Assembly (NCBI GenBank): GCA_001643675.2
Contig: LSRY02000039.1
Span: 956,001 to 1,020,000 of the forward strand
Reading direction: 5' to 3'
DNA length: 64,000 bases
Source: Monocercomonoides exilis
Lineage: Eukaryota > Preaxostyla > Oxymonadida > Polymastigidae
This document shows, piece after piece, positions 12,290-24,142 of this stretch. Both the position numbers and the translations under genes were made by a program. Position 1 is the first letter of the stretch, and each line of letters begins with the position of its first letter. The notes under the pieces were generated by a model. It was not told the DNA's origin. It did not search any database and worked only from the letters and a program-made list of their open reading frames with translations.

Positions 12290-15000
12290 TCAAGCTGAAG
12301 GCGAAGTCTGCTGTCCAATATGAGGATTGTTGAATGAAAGAGAAGGAGGCGAAGATAGAGCAGATAGTGAAAGTGGAGAAAGTGAGACAGGAGTAGCAAA
12401 ATTTGCAGAAGATGGATGGACAGCTTGAGATGAAAGGGAAGGAGATAAAGATGTTCTGAGGGAAGGAGAAGATTGCTGTTGGATGTTCATAAACAATGAC
12501 GAATTGACAAATGACGAAGTACAATGAGAAAGAGGATGAAGAGCAATGTTTGTATTAACAGAAAAATCAGCTGCTGAATCAAAAGGCGCAACCAAATTGA
12601 GGGCAGAATATTTCTGCATCAGATCCATCACCATTGAATTCTGCTACGTGAAGAAAAACGCCAACTTTGAGAACGACAGCTCATCTCGTTGCACAAGCAC
12701 GTTGTTCTGACTGAATGTTCTTTTCCCTTTCTCCTTCTGAAACAGCAGAGCTGATCCTTTCCCTGCTCCTTTCCTTCCCTTTCTGTGTGTCGTCTCTACT
12801 TCCTCTTTGTTCGTACACCAGCCCCGCCACATCATCCCTCTTCCTCTTCTCAGCTCCGCCCTGCTCTGCCTCAGCCCACTCTTCAGTGCACTCATCAGAT
12901 CCAACCGCGTTCTTGTCTGCCTCGAATCGACTGCTGCATACACAGGCACCTTCCGCATCTTCCACACAAATTGCCCGTTTTCCTCGCTTTTGATACGCAC
13001 ATAGCGGCAGGGCACATCCAGTTCATCGCTCAAATCTTCAAAGTCAGAATTCGCTAAATCATTCAACATGCAGTCCAATTTCCGTTCTCTTGTCAAAATT
13101 GGCGTTTGGCTTTCTTTCGCCTCTTGTTGCGCCTCGCTTGCCATTTTGTTCTCTTTCTGGTTGGTTGGTGTGCCTGTCTCAAGATGTGGCTGTAATATTC
13201 CTTGGATGCTGCTAAACAGATTCTTATCTTTTTCCTCTATCTTCTTCGCCATTTTCTCCATTTTCCTGCGCTCCCGCTCTTCTTTCTTCTTTCGCCTCCT
13301 CTCTTTCTCTTCTTTCTCCTTTTTCTTCTTCTGTATCTCCTGCAGTTTTATCAGCCGAAGCAGTTTTTCTCTCTGTTTGCGTCTCATCTCTCTTCGCAAG
13401 TCTTCATCGCTGATGATGGAACTGTTGGAAAAACATTCACTTTCTTCATTCTTCTTCTTTTCCTTCAAAGAATTTCTTCTACTCAATGATAAACTCTCGT
13501 TTTCTTCTGCTTTGACATTATTTTCTTTTTCTTCATCATTGTTATCTCCATCATTTTCAGGCTTCAATGCCTTCCTCATCTTAATCATTTCTCTTGTCCT
13601 TATTTCCCTCCCTTCTCTCGTTCCTTGCTCCTCTCTTTCTTTCCTTCGCTCTCTCTCTTTCTCTTTCTCTCTTCCTTTTCTCCAGATTCTCTGCATATCG
13701 CTCCATCATCCGAAACTCTGCAAAAAGCGTTAGCGACTCAAACACATCTGGAGAAAAAATAAAATATTATCTTTTTATTCTTCCAAACTGCTGCAACATC
13801 CTTCTCATATGCTGCTCTTCACCTGTCAGGAATTTGTTGTGAAGCAATGGACGAAACAAGGAGGAATAAGAAGAAGAAGAAGAAGCGTTCGATGAGATTG
13901 AGGCGGCATCCACTTGTGCGCAGCTGTTGAGATATCGTCTGAGGAGGAGAGTGTGCATTAATATTATACGAAGCGCCGGTTAATCTCAGAGCAGTGGGGT
14001 GGTCATGGGTGGAGAGAGAGATCGGTTGCTGTTGGAGAAGAAGAAGAAGAAAAAGAAAAAGAAGAAGAAGAAGAAGAGGAGGAGGAGGAGGAGGATAAGG
14101 AAAATGCGATGATGAAGAAAATCTTGTTGATGATGATGAAGTTAATACCGATTGAGAATGGGAAGAAGGAGAAAGAGAAGAAGAAGATGATGATGATGAC
14201 AACGAAGCAATAGAATGAGCATTCATTCCATTGGTATAAACATCATCATCATCTCTATTTCTGTATGTGTTTTGATGAAAGAAATATTCTGTCAATGAAG
14301 ATGTGAAGAGTGCATTGGGAGAGCTTATCAATTGAGGCATCTGTCGTTCTGATTGTTCAGAAGAAGAAGGAGAAGAAGAAGAGGAAGAGGAAGAAGAAGG
14401 AGGAGGAGGAGGAGAAGAAGAAGAAGAAGATGATGATGGAGGAGGAGGAGGAGAAGAAGAAGAAGATGAAAGAAAGAAAGAAAGAAAAATTGAATGAAAT
14501 GAGTTTGATGGGACTATTTGAGGGCGGATGAGCAGTAAAGACCAACAAGACTCATTTGAAGGAAATGAAGAAACATTGGATGGATTAGAATTTTAAAATA
14601 AATAGCAACAACAGACGGAAGATCCATTCCATGTTGCTTCATGAGAATTTGAAGGCTGTCCAAACAACAAATTCTCAAAAACGAAGAACGTCTTTTTTGT
14701 ATCAACCAAGTTAATAAAAAATATCTTCAATAAAGAAATCGGAGGAGAATGAGAAGAAACCATATTATCATCAAAAATACTGCTTGAAATGGATTGTCTT
14801 CAAGAATGACGCTCGAAGAAATAGAAACTGCAAATTGGAATGAGAAAAAAGATATTAAAATAAAAATAAAAATAAGTTTTGCATTGATTATTAAAACTTT
14901 TGAAAAGAATGCATACACCCTCTCTATTGCAAAATCAGAAGATTGCTTTATCACCGATGCTGCCAATTTCCTTACTCCATCAACCTTGTTTCCTTCATGA
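12290..15000 (-). CDS. Intron-rich low-complexity gene, unrecognised (boundaries approximate)
   Basis: Several minus-strand reading frames line up as exons. The block 12644-13696 is strongly Glu/Lys/Arg-rich, a likely coiled coil, followed by a more ordered stretch containing CRYVRIKSEENGQFVWKMRK. It ends at an in-frame TAG that falls inside a possible 57-nt intron (GTGCTT...CACGTAG, about 12645-12701), after which the frame continues to 12290. Upstream pieces include a block ending GEEQHMRRMLQQFGRIKR (13767-13958) and Ser-rich sequence to 14340. A helical segment at 14514-14705 and one near 14900 may be 5' exons. One change of frame near 13700 (from a frame reading DVFESLTLFAEFRMMERY) is not explained by an obvious intron and may be an indel. 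I cannot assign a function. Confidence 0.35.
14035..14100. repeat. AAG/GAG trinucleotide tract
   Basis: Purine trinucleotide tract on the plus strand, one of several in 13.85-14.50 kb. On the minus strand these encode Ser-, Leu- or Phe-rich runs, so they may be exonic low complexity rather than intergenic satellites. Confidence 0.6.
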
Positions 15001-15800
15001 ATATCCTTCTTTCTATGTTTTCATCCACTTTCTTATTCAGAAAAAATACCTCTTCATTTTTTCCTTTCCAATAACTGTCCAATTGTTGGAATTCTTCTTT
15101 TATTTCCTCTCATCCAAGTGCTTTTCTATTGAGAATTTTCATTCTCTGTTCCAATTGAATACAAAAAATATGCAATTCCCATCTGTTGATTGTATCTTCG
15201 CATCCAGCTCTCTTCTGATGATCGTTCAGAAAAACAAAGGAATAAACATTTTTATATTTTATCAGATTCCTGGATTATGAAAAAATAATAAATATAAGTA
15301 TCTTCTCAACGAATAAGACCAATAAAAAAGGCATACATAAAAATTTCCGTATGTTATTTTGAAAAATGAATTTCCTTCAAAGATGTTTTTCAAAAAAAGT
15401 CATCTCTCACAATTCCACTGCCAATGCCTTGAAGTCGCTGTCTCGTGCACCCTCTCAAAATAATAACTACTATCCTTCAGAAAATGTTCATTTACTCTTC
15501 TCTTATCCGATATATTAGCTTTCACGGAAAAAAGATAATTGAATTATCAAATATACCTTAATATTTTTTCTGTTTCAATTATTTTTTTAAAATATCATCG
15601 ATGGATTGCATGTTTTCAAGTGCTTCAAAGATCTCTCTTTCGATTTTCTGAAGAATTTTTATTCGTTTCATGAAAATTTTTAACAACAAACAAAAATTAC
15701 TCATGAAAGATCAACGATGCAACGATTTTATGATCTCAAAAAAAATCACCCATATAGAAAGTGGATTGGAACGTGTTACAACAATTATCGCTAATGGAGA
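15001..15800. other. No recognisable gene
   Basis: AT-rich sequence with short ORFs lacking protein-like composition. The right end runs into the decayed DNA-binding part of the pogo-like transposase. Confidence 0.4.
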
Positions 15801-15833
15801 AGTTTGGTTACTCATGTTGCAAACATGAAGGAA

Positions 15834-17845
15834 TTTACTCGCTCGGCAATTGATAGAGCAGTTACAGCTGTGGAAAAAGGAAGGAAGGCAGGGAAAAATG
15901 GAAGACCAGAATAATTCAATAAGGAAAAAAAAGAAACCATATTTGGAGTGCTAAAAATCGAATGTGAAAGTGGGACAAGTTACAATGCTGGTCAAATGAG
16001 GAAATTTGTTAGTCACTATTCTTTTAATTAGTTGTATTTTCACCAAAAATAATTCAAAGTCGATAACTTTCATTCGAAGTCGAAAAAGTTGCAAACGAAA
16101 TCGAAAAACTTTCAATCGAAATCGAAAATTTGACAAAAATATAAATAATTAATATTGAGAATTCAATTGAAGTGGATCTTTGTTCTTTTGTTTTTGTGTT
16201 TATTTTTATCAATGTTTGTGTTGTTGTTTTCTACAAATTTTGAAGATTTCGTACCAAAATAAACTCAAAAATAAACTCTCAACGAAACATAAAACATTTG
16301 TTTCCTTCCATAAGAAATAAGTTTTTTTAAATGAAAAACGCGAAATAAGAGAGCCAATATTGCGTTCATCATTCTTCATTAATTGTGAAAAATTATTATC
16401 AAAAATTTTTTGCAAATCTTTTGAAAAGCAGTATTCTTTCAATTGAAATAAAATAAAAATATGTCAGAATTTCTCTCACATTTTTTTATTTTTGCGATTG
16501 GACAAAAGGAAGCAAAGAAAAATATCGGAAAAAAGATGAAAAATCATTAAAATTACAAATGTCATTGATATTTCAACAATAAAAATATTTTTTGTCTTTT
16601 AATGAATTTTGTCAACTCATTGAAATTTTGAAAAATTTCGAACTTTCGACTTTGCTTGAAAGTTTTTCGACTTTGATTGAAACTTTTTCGACTTCGAATG
16701 AAACTTTTTCGACTTCGAATGAAAGTTTTCCGATTTTGAATAATAATTTTCGATTTCTTTTGAAAGTTTTTCGATTTTGAATAATTTTTGGTGTATCTAT
16801 TTTTAATATATTCAGATAAACACTGTTTTCAATGATAGGAAAAAAGACAATATTGATGAAGAAGATGAAGAAGTGAACATTTCAAAAGCATATTCCTATC
16901 AATACACCAAAAGGAACGCAGAGCTTAAGGCTTCACACCCTCGAAACGTTGACATCCAAGGGCTCTCTGCATCAAATCAGCAAACTCTCCGTCCCTTTTT
17001 CACTCTTCAACTAAACCTTCATGACCAACATCATTATTCGAACTCTCTCATCTTCAATATTGATGAATCTTCTCTTAGGCTCTCTGATTCTTTCTCTTCT
17101 CTTGTTTTTCACCCTTCCGACATGCCTGCTGGTTTCTCCAAAACACCAATGAAAATTCCAAACGCAACTCTCGTTGTCACAGGTGCAACTGATGGCTACT
17201 CCCTAAAAAGCTTCGTTCTGTGGCCTTGTCACAAATTACCTGATGAACTGCGCCTTGTTCTGAGCTCGCAGTTGGATGTTTGGGGTGAAAATGAATGCTG
17301 GATGACTGAAGCACTATTCCTCAAATATGCTGAAGAAGTGTTGCTCCCAGGAATCGCGCAAAGAAGAGAAACTTTGAAGAAGAATGATGAACGTTGCCTT
17401 CTCCTTCTTGATTCGCATTCATCGTGAGCGCAGCCTGACTTATGGAAGAAGTTTGCCGATTCTTCAATAGATGTCGTCACCTTCGTGCCCCACACCACTC
17501 ACATCGCTCAGCCGTTGGATCGTGGCGTATTTGCTGTTTTTAAAAAAAACAATTAATACAAATAACAAAGCACCTTCTTCTTCTTCTGTTATTTTGAAAC
17601 TAAAAGCACTAGCTGATTTGCTTCCACAAGCTTTGCAAACTTCTTTGTTGCCTTCAACAATCAAATCTTCATTTGCGAAGAGCGGAGTACTGTCGCATCA
17701 GTGGCACGAAGTGTTAGCGATGCTGCCAAAAGAACCTTCTGTCACTCTGAATAAAAGTACAAAAAGGCTTGATTATTTTGAAATATTTTTCACTGATGAA
17801 GTGTTTTATATAGAAAAGAAAAAAGAAAAGGATGAAAGAAAATAG
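15834..17845 (+). pseudogene. Pogo/Tc1-mariner-like transposase (DDE_1 type), broken and split
   Basis: The helix-turn-helix half lies at 15834-16020 (RSAIDRAVTAVEKGRK, then GRPE, an in-frame TAA, and FNKEKKETIFGVLKIE). The catalytic half starts near 16815. It shows FNIDESSLRL (first acidic residue), LLLDSHSS (second) and PHTTHIAQPLDRGVFAVFK, the usual C-terminal signature of pogo/Tigger-type DDE_1 enzymes. The gene is dead: TAA in the DNA-binding part, TGA directly after LLLDSHSS (17425-17427), and a frameshift in a run of A near 17545. A 753-bp inverted-repeat element is inserted between the two halves. Terminal repeats of the parent transposon were not found. Confidence 0.75.
16041..16793. 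mobile_element. Non-autonomous element with subterminal TTCGA-type repeats, family 1 copy a
   Basis: Termini are inverted: CACCAAAAATAATTCAA on the left and TTGAATAATTTTTGGTG on the right. Behind each terminus lies a row of degenerate repeats of about 20 bp with a TCGAAAA/TTTTCGA core, facing opposite ways at the two ends. It is inserted in the pogo-like transposase. A second copy with the same ends is at 41167-42013. No coding capacity, and no convincing target duplication. Confidence 0.7.
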
Positions 17846-18535
17846 TTAAAAAAATGATGAAAAAGAGTATGAAGAAACTGAAAATATTTTATTTGATGAT
17901 GAAAAAACGAAAAAAATAAGAAAATTCAACTCACCGAAAATATTAAATGATTGTTTTTCTGAGGATGGAAAAAAAAAAGAAATACTCAAAAAATAGTGAA
18001 ACGAGAGCTTGTGGATTATATTTATTATTGGTATTTTTTTGTAACATGAAATCAATACACAATTAACAAAAGAAATTTATTTATTATTTGTTCGGGCTTT
18101 CAAAAAAATATTCGGGTTTATCTATCACCTTATTTGCACTTTCTCTTCGCAATCTTCCAGTTCTGAAAATGATTCTTCAATGAAAAAAGAAAGAAATGAA
18201 GATTACAAAATTTTAAATGAAAAAATGAAAATAAACTCGAAAACTTTTTGTGTTGAATTTCTCCTGCATTTTTTCAAATTAATTTCATTCAAAAGGAAAT
18301 GTCGTTTTATCATTTATATTGAATTAACATTTGTTTGGGCTGAAGAAAATGCATCAAAAATTAAAACTTGAAATAACGCAAAAAATTAGAATTCACATTA
18401 TTCTTCTTTGCCTTTGCATTTAAAGAAAGTTACAAAAGAGAAAGCAGGTTTTGAAAATTAACTCTTGTTTCAATGTATTCAACGATATAATAATTTTCTT
18501 TGAACTGAAATATCCATTGGCAAAATGGGAGATTT
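17846..18535. other. No recognisable gene
   Basis: AT-rich sequence with Lys/Glu-coding A-rich stretches just after the transposase remnant and then short ORFs only. Nothing I can support. Confidence 0.4.
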
Positions 18536-19190
18536 GGTCATTAGTCGATTCGATCGACACCAAAAAATATTCAAAATTTTGGATTTCTTTTTGATAGTAA
18601 TAACAAACTTATAATTATAAATGTGTTTTGTAGCATTTGAGTTTTGAAATTAGGGTTTGAAGTGGGAAAAGGAGCAATTAATTAATATCACTTAGGGTTT
18701 GAGTTCGAATTCTTATTCGTCAAAATTTCTTTTTTAATAGAATTAGAAAACGATATTCCGTCTGTTTAATCAAAAAATAAATCAACTATGTCTTCAGATT
18801 CTCTTCATTTTTGATTTCTTTATTCGATCAACTCTCCCCTATTTATATTTTCTCAATTATTGGAAAAAACAAATTCTTTTCACTACTCTCATTCTGTCTT
18901 TAACAAGTCCATTTCTGTAACTGAAATCATATTCATCATGTTTCTTCAATGTGAAAATTGTTAATTGGGTTGAGAATTCCTTTTTAAAACAAGTCAGATT
19001 CATACTTGATTATTGATGATCATAATTCCCTTTTTTATATATAACTCCTCGATTTTCGGTTAAAAAAACAAGAAAATTGAACTTTGTTAAAAGTTTGTCA
19101 ATAAACTTCTATTTGTAAAATTAGTTATTTTTTTCAAATATAAAATTGACTTAACGATTTTTTAGGGTGTCGATCTAATCGACTATTACC
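18536..19190. mobile_element. Inverted-repeat element, family 3 (about 655 bp)
   Basis: The left end GGTCATTAGTCGATTCGATC continuing GACACC is matched in inverted form at the right end by GGTGTCGATCTAATCGACTATTACC (about 24 bp with two or three mismatches). The interior is AT-rich and non-coding. Only one copy is present in the window, so this rests on the inverted termini. Confidence 0.5.
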
Positions 19191-19376
19191 GAGATTTGTG
19201 AGTAAAAATGTTCTGAAAATTAATAATTTTATTTCTTGTATTGGAATGGAAAACAGAAAAAATCATTTCTAAAGAAAGATTTCTGCAAAATAAATTTTGG
19301 AAACTGGAAGACCAAAGAGATACAACGGTTTTATCATTTAATAAAATTATCTACATGTATGTAAAATTAATTGTTC

Positions 19377-19720
19377 TGTTGATTGCGAAGATCTTTCCAT
19401 CCGTATCCTTTCCAAAACTCAGGAATCTGAGTTATTGTTGAAATGGCCAATCTCCGCTTTGGAGAGAAAGACAATAGAAATGGAGCTTGAAATTGTATTA
19501 CAATTAGGAAATAAATGAAGTTACGCAAGTGTCATGCTTTTCAGAATATTCTATTTGAACAAGAGGTGAAAACAAACTCAGATTGTGTTTTATTGAAGGA
19601 AGACAGAGGAGAATGGAATTCTTTGAAAAAGCTGAAACACTCAAAATTATATAGGATTTTGGAGCATGAGGAAGAGGAGTAGTTTTTTGTATTTTTGGAC
19701 AAGGAAAGTGGTTGGCTGTG
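19377..19720. repeat. Dispersed repeat, copy 1
   Basis: About 340 bp that aligns with 27771-28100 on the same strand. Shared blocks include GGAAATAAATGAAGTTACGC, AACAAGAGGTGAAAACAAA and AAAATTATATAG...TTTTGGAGCAT, with diverged sequence between. Probably an old transposon fragment or duplicated non-coding sequence. Confidence 0.55.
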
Positions 19721-20530
19721 TGGAAAGCGAGATATTAGAAACAAAAAGATGCGAAGAAATGAATGCAAGCAATGAGATTGGAGCTCGGCACAAGTATTGA
19801 GTTGACCATCATCTGTTTTTGCAGTCAAAAAGGTATGCCCATATATTGTGGAATGCCTTTTCAACGAAGCATGGTTTTTGGTGGCTATGCTGTTGAAACA
19901 GAAGAAATGAAGATCAGCAGCTTCTGTTTCAGGCCATGCATTTGAAAGAATAACAAAATTTGAGAGGAGAGCTTTAATCGCACACCATCTTATGCCTTTG
20001 AAGGATTTGCGAAACAAGCAGACAGAAATCAAACTGTCTTTGTATAGCAACCTGCTTTCGATGATGTTGAAAAGAAATGATGAATGCGTTGAAAACACAG
20101 AATCATCATCATCCTCGTTGTCATCGGAACCTTCTTCTTCTTCTTCTTCTTCTTCTTCTTCTTCTTCTTCTTCTTCTGGTTGCTGAGTGGAGTCGTATTC
20201 AGATGCAGTTGGATTGGCAAGAGAATGCATCAGGCAGATTCATTCTTCATTCAGCCCTCATTTCTTCCCCAACACGAAAGGAGACAAGAAATCAACAGGA
20301 AAAAATAACAAAATTTCTGAGGTGCTTCAGAAAAAGAGGCCAAATAAATCAATTGCGCACTCAAAAATAAGGAAAGATCAAGTAATAAGTCAAGAACGTA
20401 ACATTTCTTTCTTTGAGGATAATATTTATTCACATTTCAAAATTAACCATTTCATTAACATAAGTTCGCCCAAATTCAAGTACAGATTGATCATTCTCAC
20501 ATTAAAGATGAGCAAAATATATATTGGATG
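19721..20530. other. Ambiguous coding region around a CTT/AAG tract
   Basis: Both strands are open. The minus strand reads 229 codons (19541-20230) with a poly-Glu run. The plus strand reads 19992-20186, then after one in-frame TGA 20187-20531, with a protein-like tail (RECIRQIHSSFSPHFFPNTK). The CTT tract at about 20130-20176 keeps both strands open, so ORF length is weak evidence. I do not choose between them. Confidence 0.25.
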
Positions 20531-20665
20531 ATTTTTTTCGTTCCATTTGATTTGAATTAATACATCTTATGGGTTTGATTAACGAAAACCATTTTTAAAA
20601 AAAGAAATACGTTTGTTATTTTTGAAACAAAAATCAAGCACCACTTGATTGAAGTAGCATTTTTT

Positions 20666-21943
20666 ATGTCAGAAGAGATTCCAACAAAATTTTGTTGTTT
20701 TGGTGATGGATCGTATGGAGATTTTTACAAAAACATGCCATCGTCAAAAAGTCCCGATCAAATAAGCTTCGATGAACTGGATGAACATATTTTTGATGAA
20801 TTCCAACCGCCTTTGCCTTTTGGTGAATATGATAAATTCACCAAACCATCAAAACGTACAACATTTATGATTGAAGATATTGAAATGAAAGAACATGAAA
20901 ACATGTTTGATTCGTTTTTTACCCAGGAGATCCCAACTAACTATGAAAGTGAAATTGAACCTATGAACACGTATGATGCTTTTGACAATGGGCTGAAAGA
21001 CTCAACTATTACAGATGGTTTTGGTTGCGTAGAAAATCCTCTCCCCCCTGATGGTTTCTCAAATTCGTCTATTAGTTCATCTTACCACCTACCTTGCTAC
21101 GAAAATGAATCACCAAAACAACCAGAAATTATCATTTCCGATAATTGTGCAAATCCAAAAGTTATGTTTAATCAATTTGATCTTCCTGAATTAAACAGTC
21201 GAGAAGAGATGAAAAAACAAGTCATATTTGTTAAACCGACTATTTCTCCAGCAAAGATTCATTTGTCGAGGCGATATAAAAATTTGGATATTCGTTCAAT
21301 TACGTTTTATTATAAACAAGAAAAAATATCGCATTCCTTTGATTTGATCGAAGCAGAACTGATTTTACGTGGACCAGCACAACAGTTCTGGTTGAGATTT
21401 AAAACTGCAGAGGAAATCTTGGATTTATCTCCAGTTGGAAAATTATTAAAAATTCAACCAAATGATGTAATTCCGGAAGAGTCTAGTTTTTATGCCAATT
21501 CAGCAGATGTGAAGCCAATTATGGAAGTGAAAGTCCCTGAAAGCTGCATAAAAACATGTACATTGGATGCAAGAAAACACGAGAACATTTATTTTAGGAT
21601 TGTTGGATTTCATAAATCAATCTTATCCTATATAAAAACGAAAAAAGGATATTTGGAACATCCTCAAAAGCGTTATCCTATTCTATTATGGATTGAATCA
21701 CCGGGTCAGATGGAATTTACTTCTAACGTTATTCGGGAAAAGGGAGGCTTGAAATCAAGTGGTGCTGAGTCAAGTTTTAGTATTAGTGATACTTTTGCTA
21801 TTAATGATGCTGCCTCTCAGCCGAACATGATATTGCTTGTGATCGAAACTTCGATTGGTAAGTTTCAAAGTGCAATGAAGCAGTTTCTGGCCTGTGGAGA
21901 CCGTTCTCTGAAAGAAAAATGTTATGAAGTGATTGAATGTTAA
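20666..21943 (+). CDS. Hypothetical protein, 425 aa
   Basis: A single uninterrupted frame with balanced amino-acid composition. I start it at the first ATG (20666, MSEEIPTKF); the frame is open slightly further upstream but without ATG. The first 180 residues are acidic and low in structure (Pro, Asp, Glu, Ser). Residues from about 185 onward look like a folded beta-rich domain, with stretches such as KIHLSRRYKNLDIRSITFYY and ILLWIESPGQMEFTSNVIRE. The disordered-then-folded layout would suit a DNA-binding or regulatory protein, but I recognise no family signature and assign no function. It ends at TAA. Confidence 0.6.
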   Translation: MSEEIPTKFCCFGDGSYGDFYKNMPSSKSPDQISFDELDEHIFDEFQPPLPFGEYDKFTKPSKRTTFMIEDIEMKEHENMFDSFFTQEIPTNYESEIEPMNTYDAFDNGLKDSTITDGFGCVENPLPPDGFSNSSISSSYHLPCYENESPKQPEIIISDNCANPKVMFNQFDLPELNSREEMKKQVIFVKPTISPAKIHLSRRYKNLDIRSITFYYKQEKISHSFDLIEAELILRGPAQQFWLRFKTAEEILDLSPVGKLLKIQPNDVIPEESSFYANSADVKPIMEVKVPESCIKTCTLDARKHENIYFRIVGFHKSILSYIKTKKGYLEHPQKRYPILLWIESPGQMEFTSNVIREKGGLKSSGAESSFSISDTFAINDAASQPNMILLVIETSIGKFQSAMKQFLACGDRSLKEKCYEVIEC

Positions 21944-22340
21944 GTTGCTTCAAATGTGAAGCATTTTAACATTTAATTTGGACGAAAAAGAAAGAAAGAA
22001 GATTTTGAATAAACAAGTTTATGAGAAAGAAATCTTTCAACTTATTCTCATAATCCTTTTTTCTTTATTTCTTTTTCATAATTTCCTTTTCATTTATATT
22101 ATTGTAGATTCATAAATATGTTTTATGAATGGTAATGTTGAGAAGTTATCGTGTGCACGTTGGTAACAACAAATTCCCTTGCACAACTATATTGTTGCTG
22201 CACTGCTGAATGTTATTATTATTGTCCACACAATAGCTATCGGAAATATTCGTTTTGTAAAATTACGAATATTCTACCCTATTACTCTATTAATCACTTC
22301 ACTTTTTAATTTTTTAATTTAATTTAATTTTAGTTAATTT
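21944..22340. other. Intergenic AT-rich spacer
   Basis: No ORF of note. An imperfect AATTT/TTAATT-rich block precedes the next coding-like segment. Confidence 0.4.
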
Positions 22341-22344
22341 ATTT

Positions 22345-23981
22345 TTTTTTTTGAAACAACAGCAATATATTTTGTCCTGCCTTGATTTATTAATTTGTTT
22401 TTTTGAACGATCAAAAGAAACAAAATTTTTATTGGACAAAATTATGGAAATTTCGTATGGTGATTTGTCGCTAGGCAATGAAACAGATTTTTCAAATGAA
22501 ATCGAATTAACTGAAAACGAACGAAAAATTTCGAAATTTACGAGGAGATGTTTTCGAATACTTTTGCATTCACGAAAAATTAAACCTCAAACGATAGTAG
22601 AAATTCTTCTCACATGACTCAAGATTGCGAGGAAATGAAAGCGGAATATCACAATAAAGTCATTGCTACAAGTGTTGATCAAACTGAAGACATTTGATTT
22701 CATTTCTAACAAAAAAAATGTCAACAAATGAATATTTCCTTTTATAAAAGAATGCCAAATTGGACTTTTTACAGATTGCATCAACAAAGAAGTCACTTTT
22801 CTTGAATCTGTTTGAATATGCTATTTTTAAATTGTTTTTGATGCTTGACTTTTTTCATTTTCCAATCCGATGCAGCTTTGCAATGATCACTTAAGAAATC
22901 AATTAATAAGACCTCATTCTCTTCAATTTTTGTATGCCTTGTGTAAAAACCTTCCTGATGTTGTAATCCAAGAACATTTTGAAGATGAATATCAAAATAT
23001 TGAAAACCAGTTTCCGTTGTTAATATCAATAAAAATATTTGATTTTTAGGATCTTCTTTTTGAAGCCATTTGGCAAATTGCTGTTGAAGATGAATGCTAT
23101 GTATCCAGAGTGTTTTCGACAGCTATGATTTCGCTCCTTTGTGCATATGGATCGTTTCGTCAACAAATTCTTGATCTTGGCTTTTCATCGATTTTATTGA
23201 CTCGTTTAACATCTTTAATCTGCATGCACTATTTGTTCGTCTATAGGATGCATCTTTTTATCTAATGATATGTGAAAAGTTTATTTTTCCCTGCAAACAT
23301 CAGAAAATGTGGATGAACATTCGTTTTCTACCTCATCCATCACAACTCAAAAGTCGAACACTTCTTCTTTTTCAACTTCACTTCCTTCATCAAAGCAGAC
23401 AGCACCAACCACAGCAACTGCTGTGTCACCACTGCATCATTGATCGCTCTTCTCGTATGCATCATCAACCAAGTCTGCAGCGTCTCAACCGCTTCTCCTT
23501 CCTCTTCTGAGTGAAAGAGAGATGGTGTCGATGGAGTTTCTCTGCTGTGCAGTCGGGTTGTAGGCGCTCTGCTCTTCTACCGCGTCGATCTCTTCACTGC
23601 TGCAGTTGGGCTTAGTCGCTGTGAAGCTGAGCAGAAGCGTGGCAAGTGCGTCGTGGACGCGAGTTTCTTTTGTCAAGCTGATGAGTGACAAGAGAAAAGA
23701 CGTGCAGACATCGAAAGGATCTGCAAAAGCATTCAACCACAGCTAATAAGCTATTGGCATCAGAAAATGCTAATTTATCGTCTTCTGCTGAGCATGAAAA
23801 GCAGATTCTGAATGAAGAAGCACAACATTCGCTATCATCACCAACACCAACATCATTGCCAAATATTGCCATCGGAAATAATTATACTATTACTGTAGGA
23901 AATATTTCAATATCCGATCTCTCATTTTGCAAACCTATGTTCCAGTTAAAAGATAATTATTCGATCTCGAATTCATTGTAA
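22345..23981 (+). pseudogene. Decayed or multi-exon helical gene, unrecognised
   Basis: Discontinuous plus-strand blocks have protein-like composition. 22351-22617 (YILSCLDLLICFFERSKETK...) is followed by stop-rich sequence. Near 22875 is a block containing LRNQLIRPHSLQFLYALCKN; after an acceptor-like TTTTTAG at 23049 comes DLLFEAIWQIAVEDECYVSR. Past 23.28 kb there is a Ser/Thr-rich stretch and a last block ending at 23981. Some gaps could be introns, but several stops are not explained by short introns, so decay is likely. A hydrophobic helical-repeat fold is plausible; no family is identified. Confidence 0.35.
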
Positions 23982-24142
23982 CAAATCAGAAAAGATAAAA
24001 CTTAAAGCATTTTTAGTTTCATTTATCACTTTCCAAAAAATGCAAGTGCAAAAAGCTGCAGTGCGAATACACAAATTTCATTGGCCGTTTTGGGTTTTGT
24101 TTTTTGTCTTTTCCTTTCTTAACATTTACGAATTCAGTGTGT

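Noticed and set aside
13068-13733. 221-codon plus-strand ORF rich in Phe, Ser and Leu
   Set aside because: Shadow of the Glu/Lys-rich coiled-coil frame on the minus strand, which has the more protein-like flanks.
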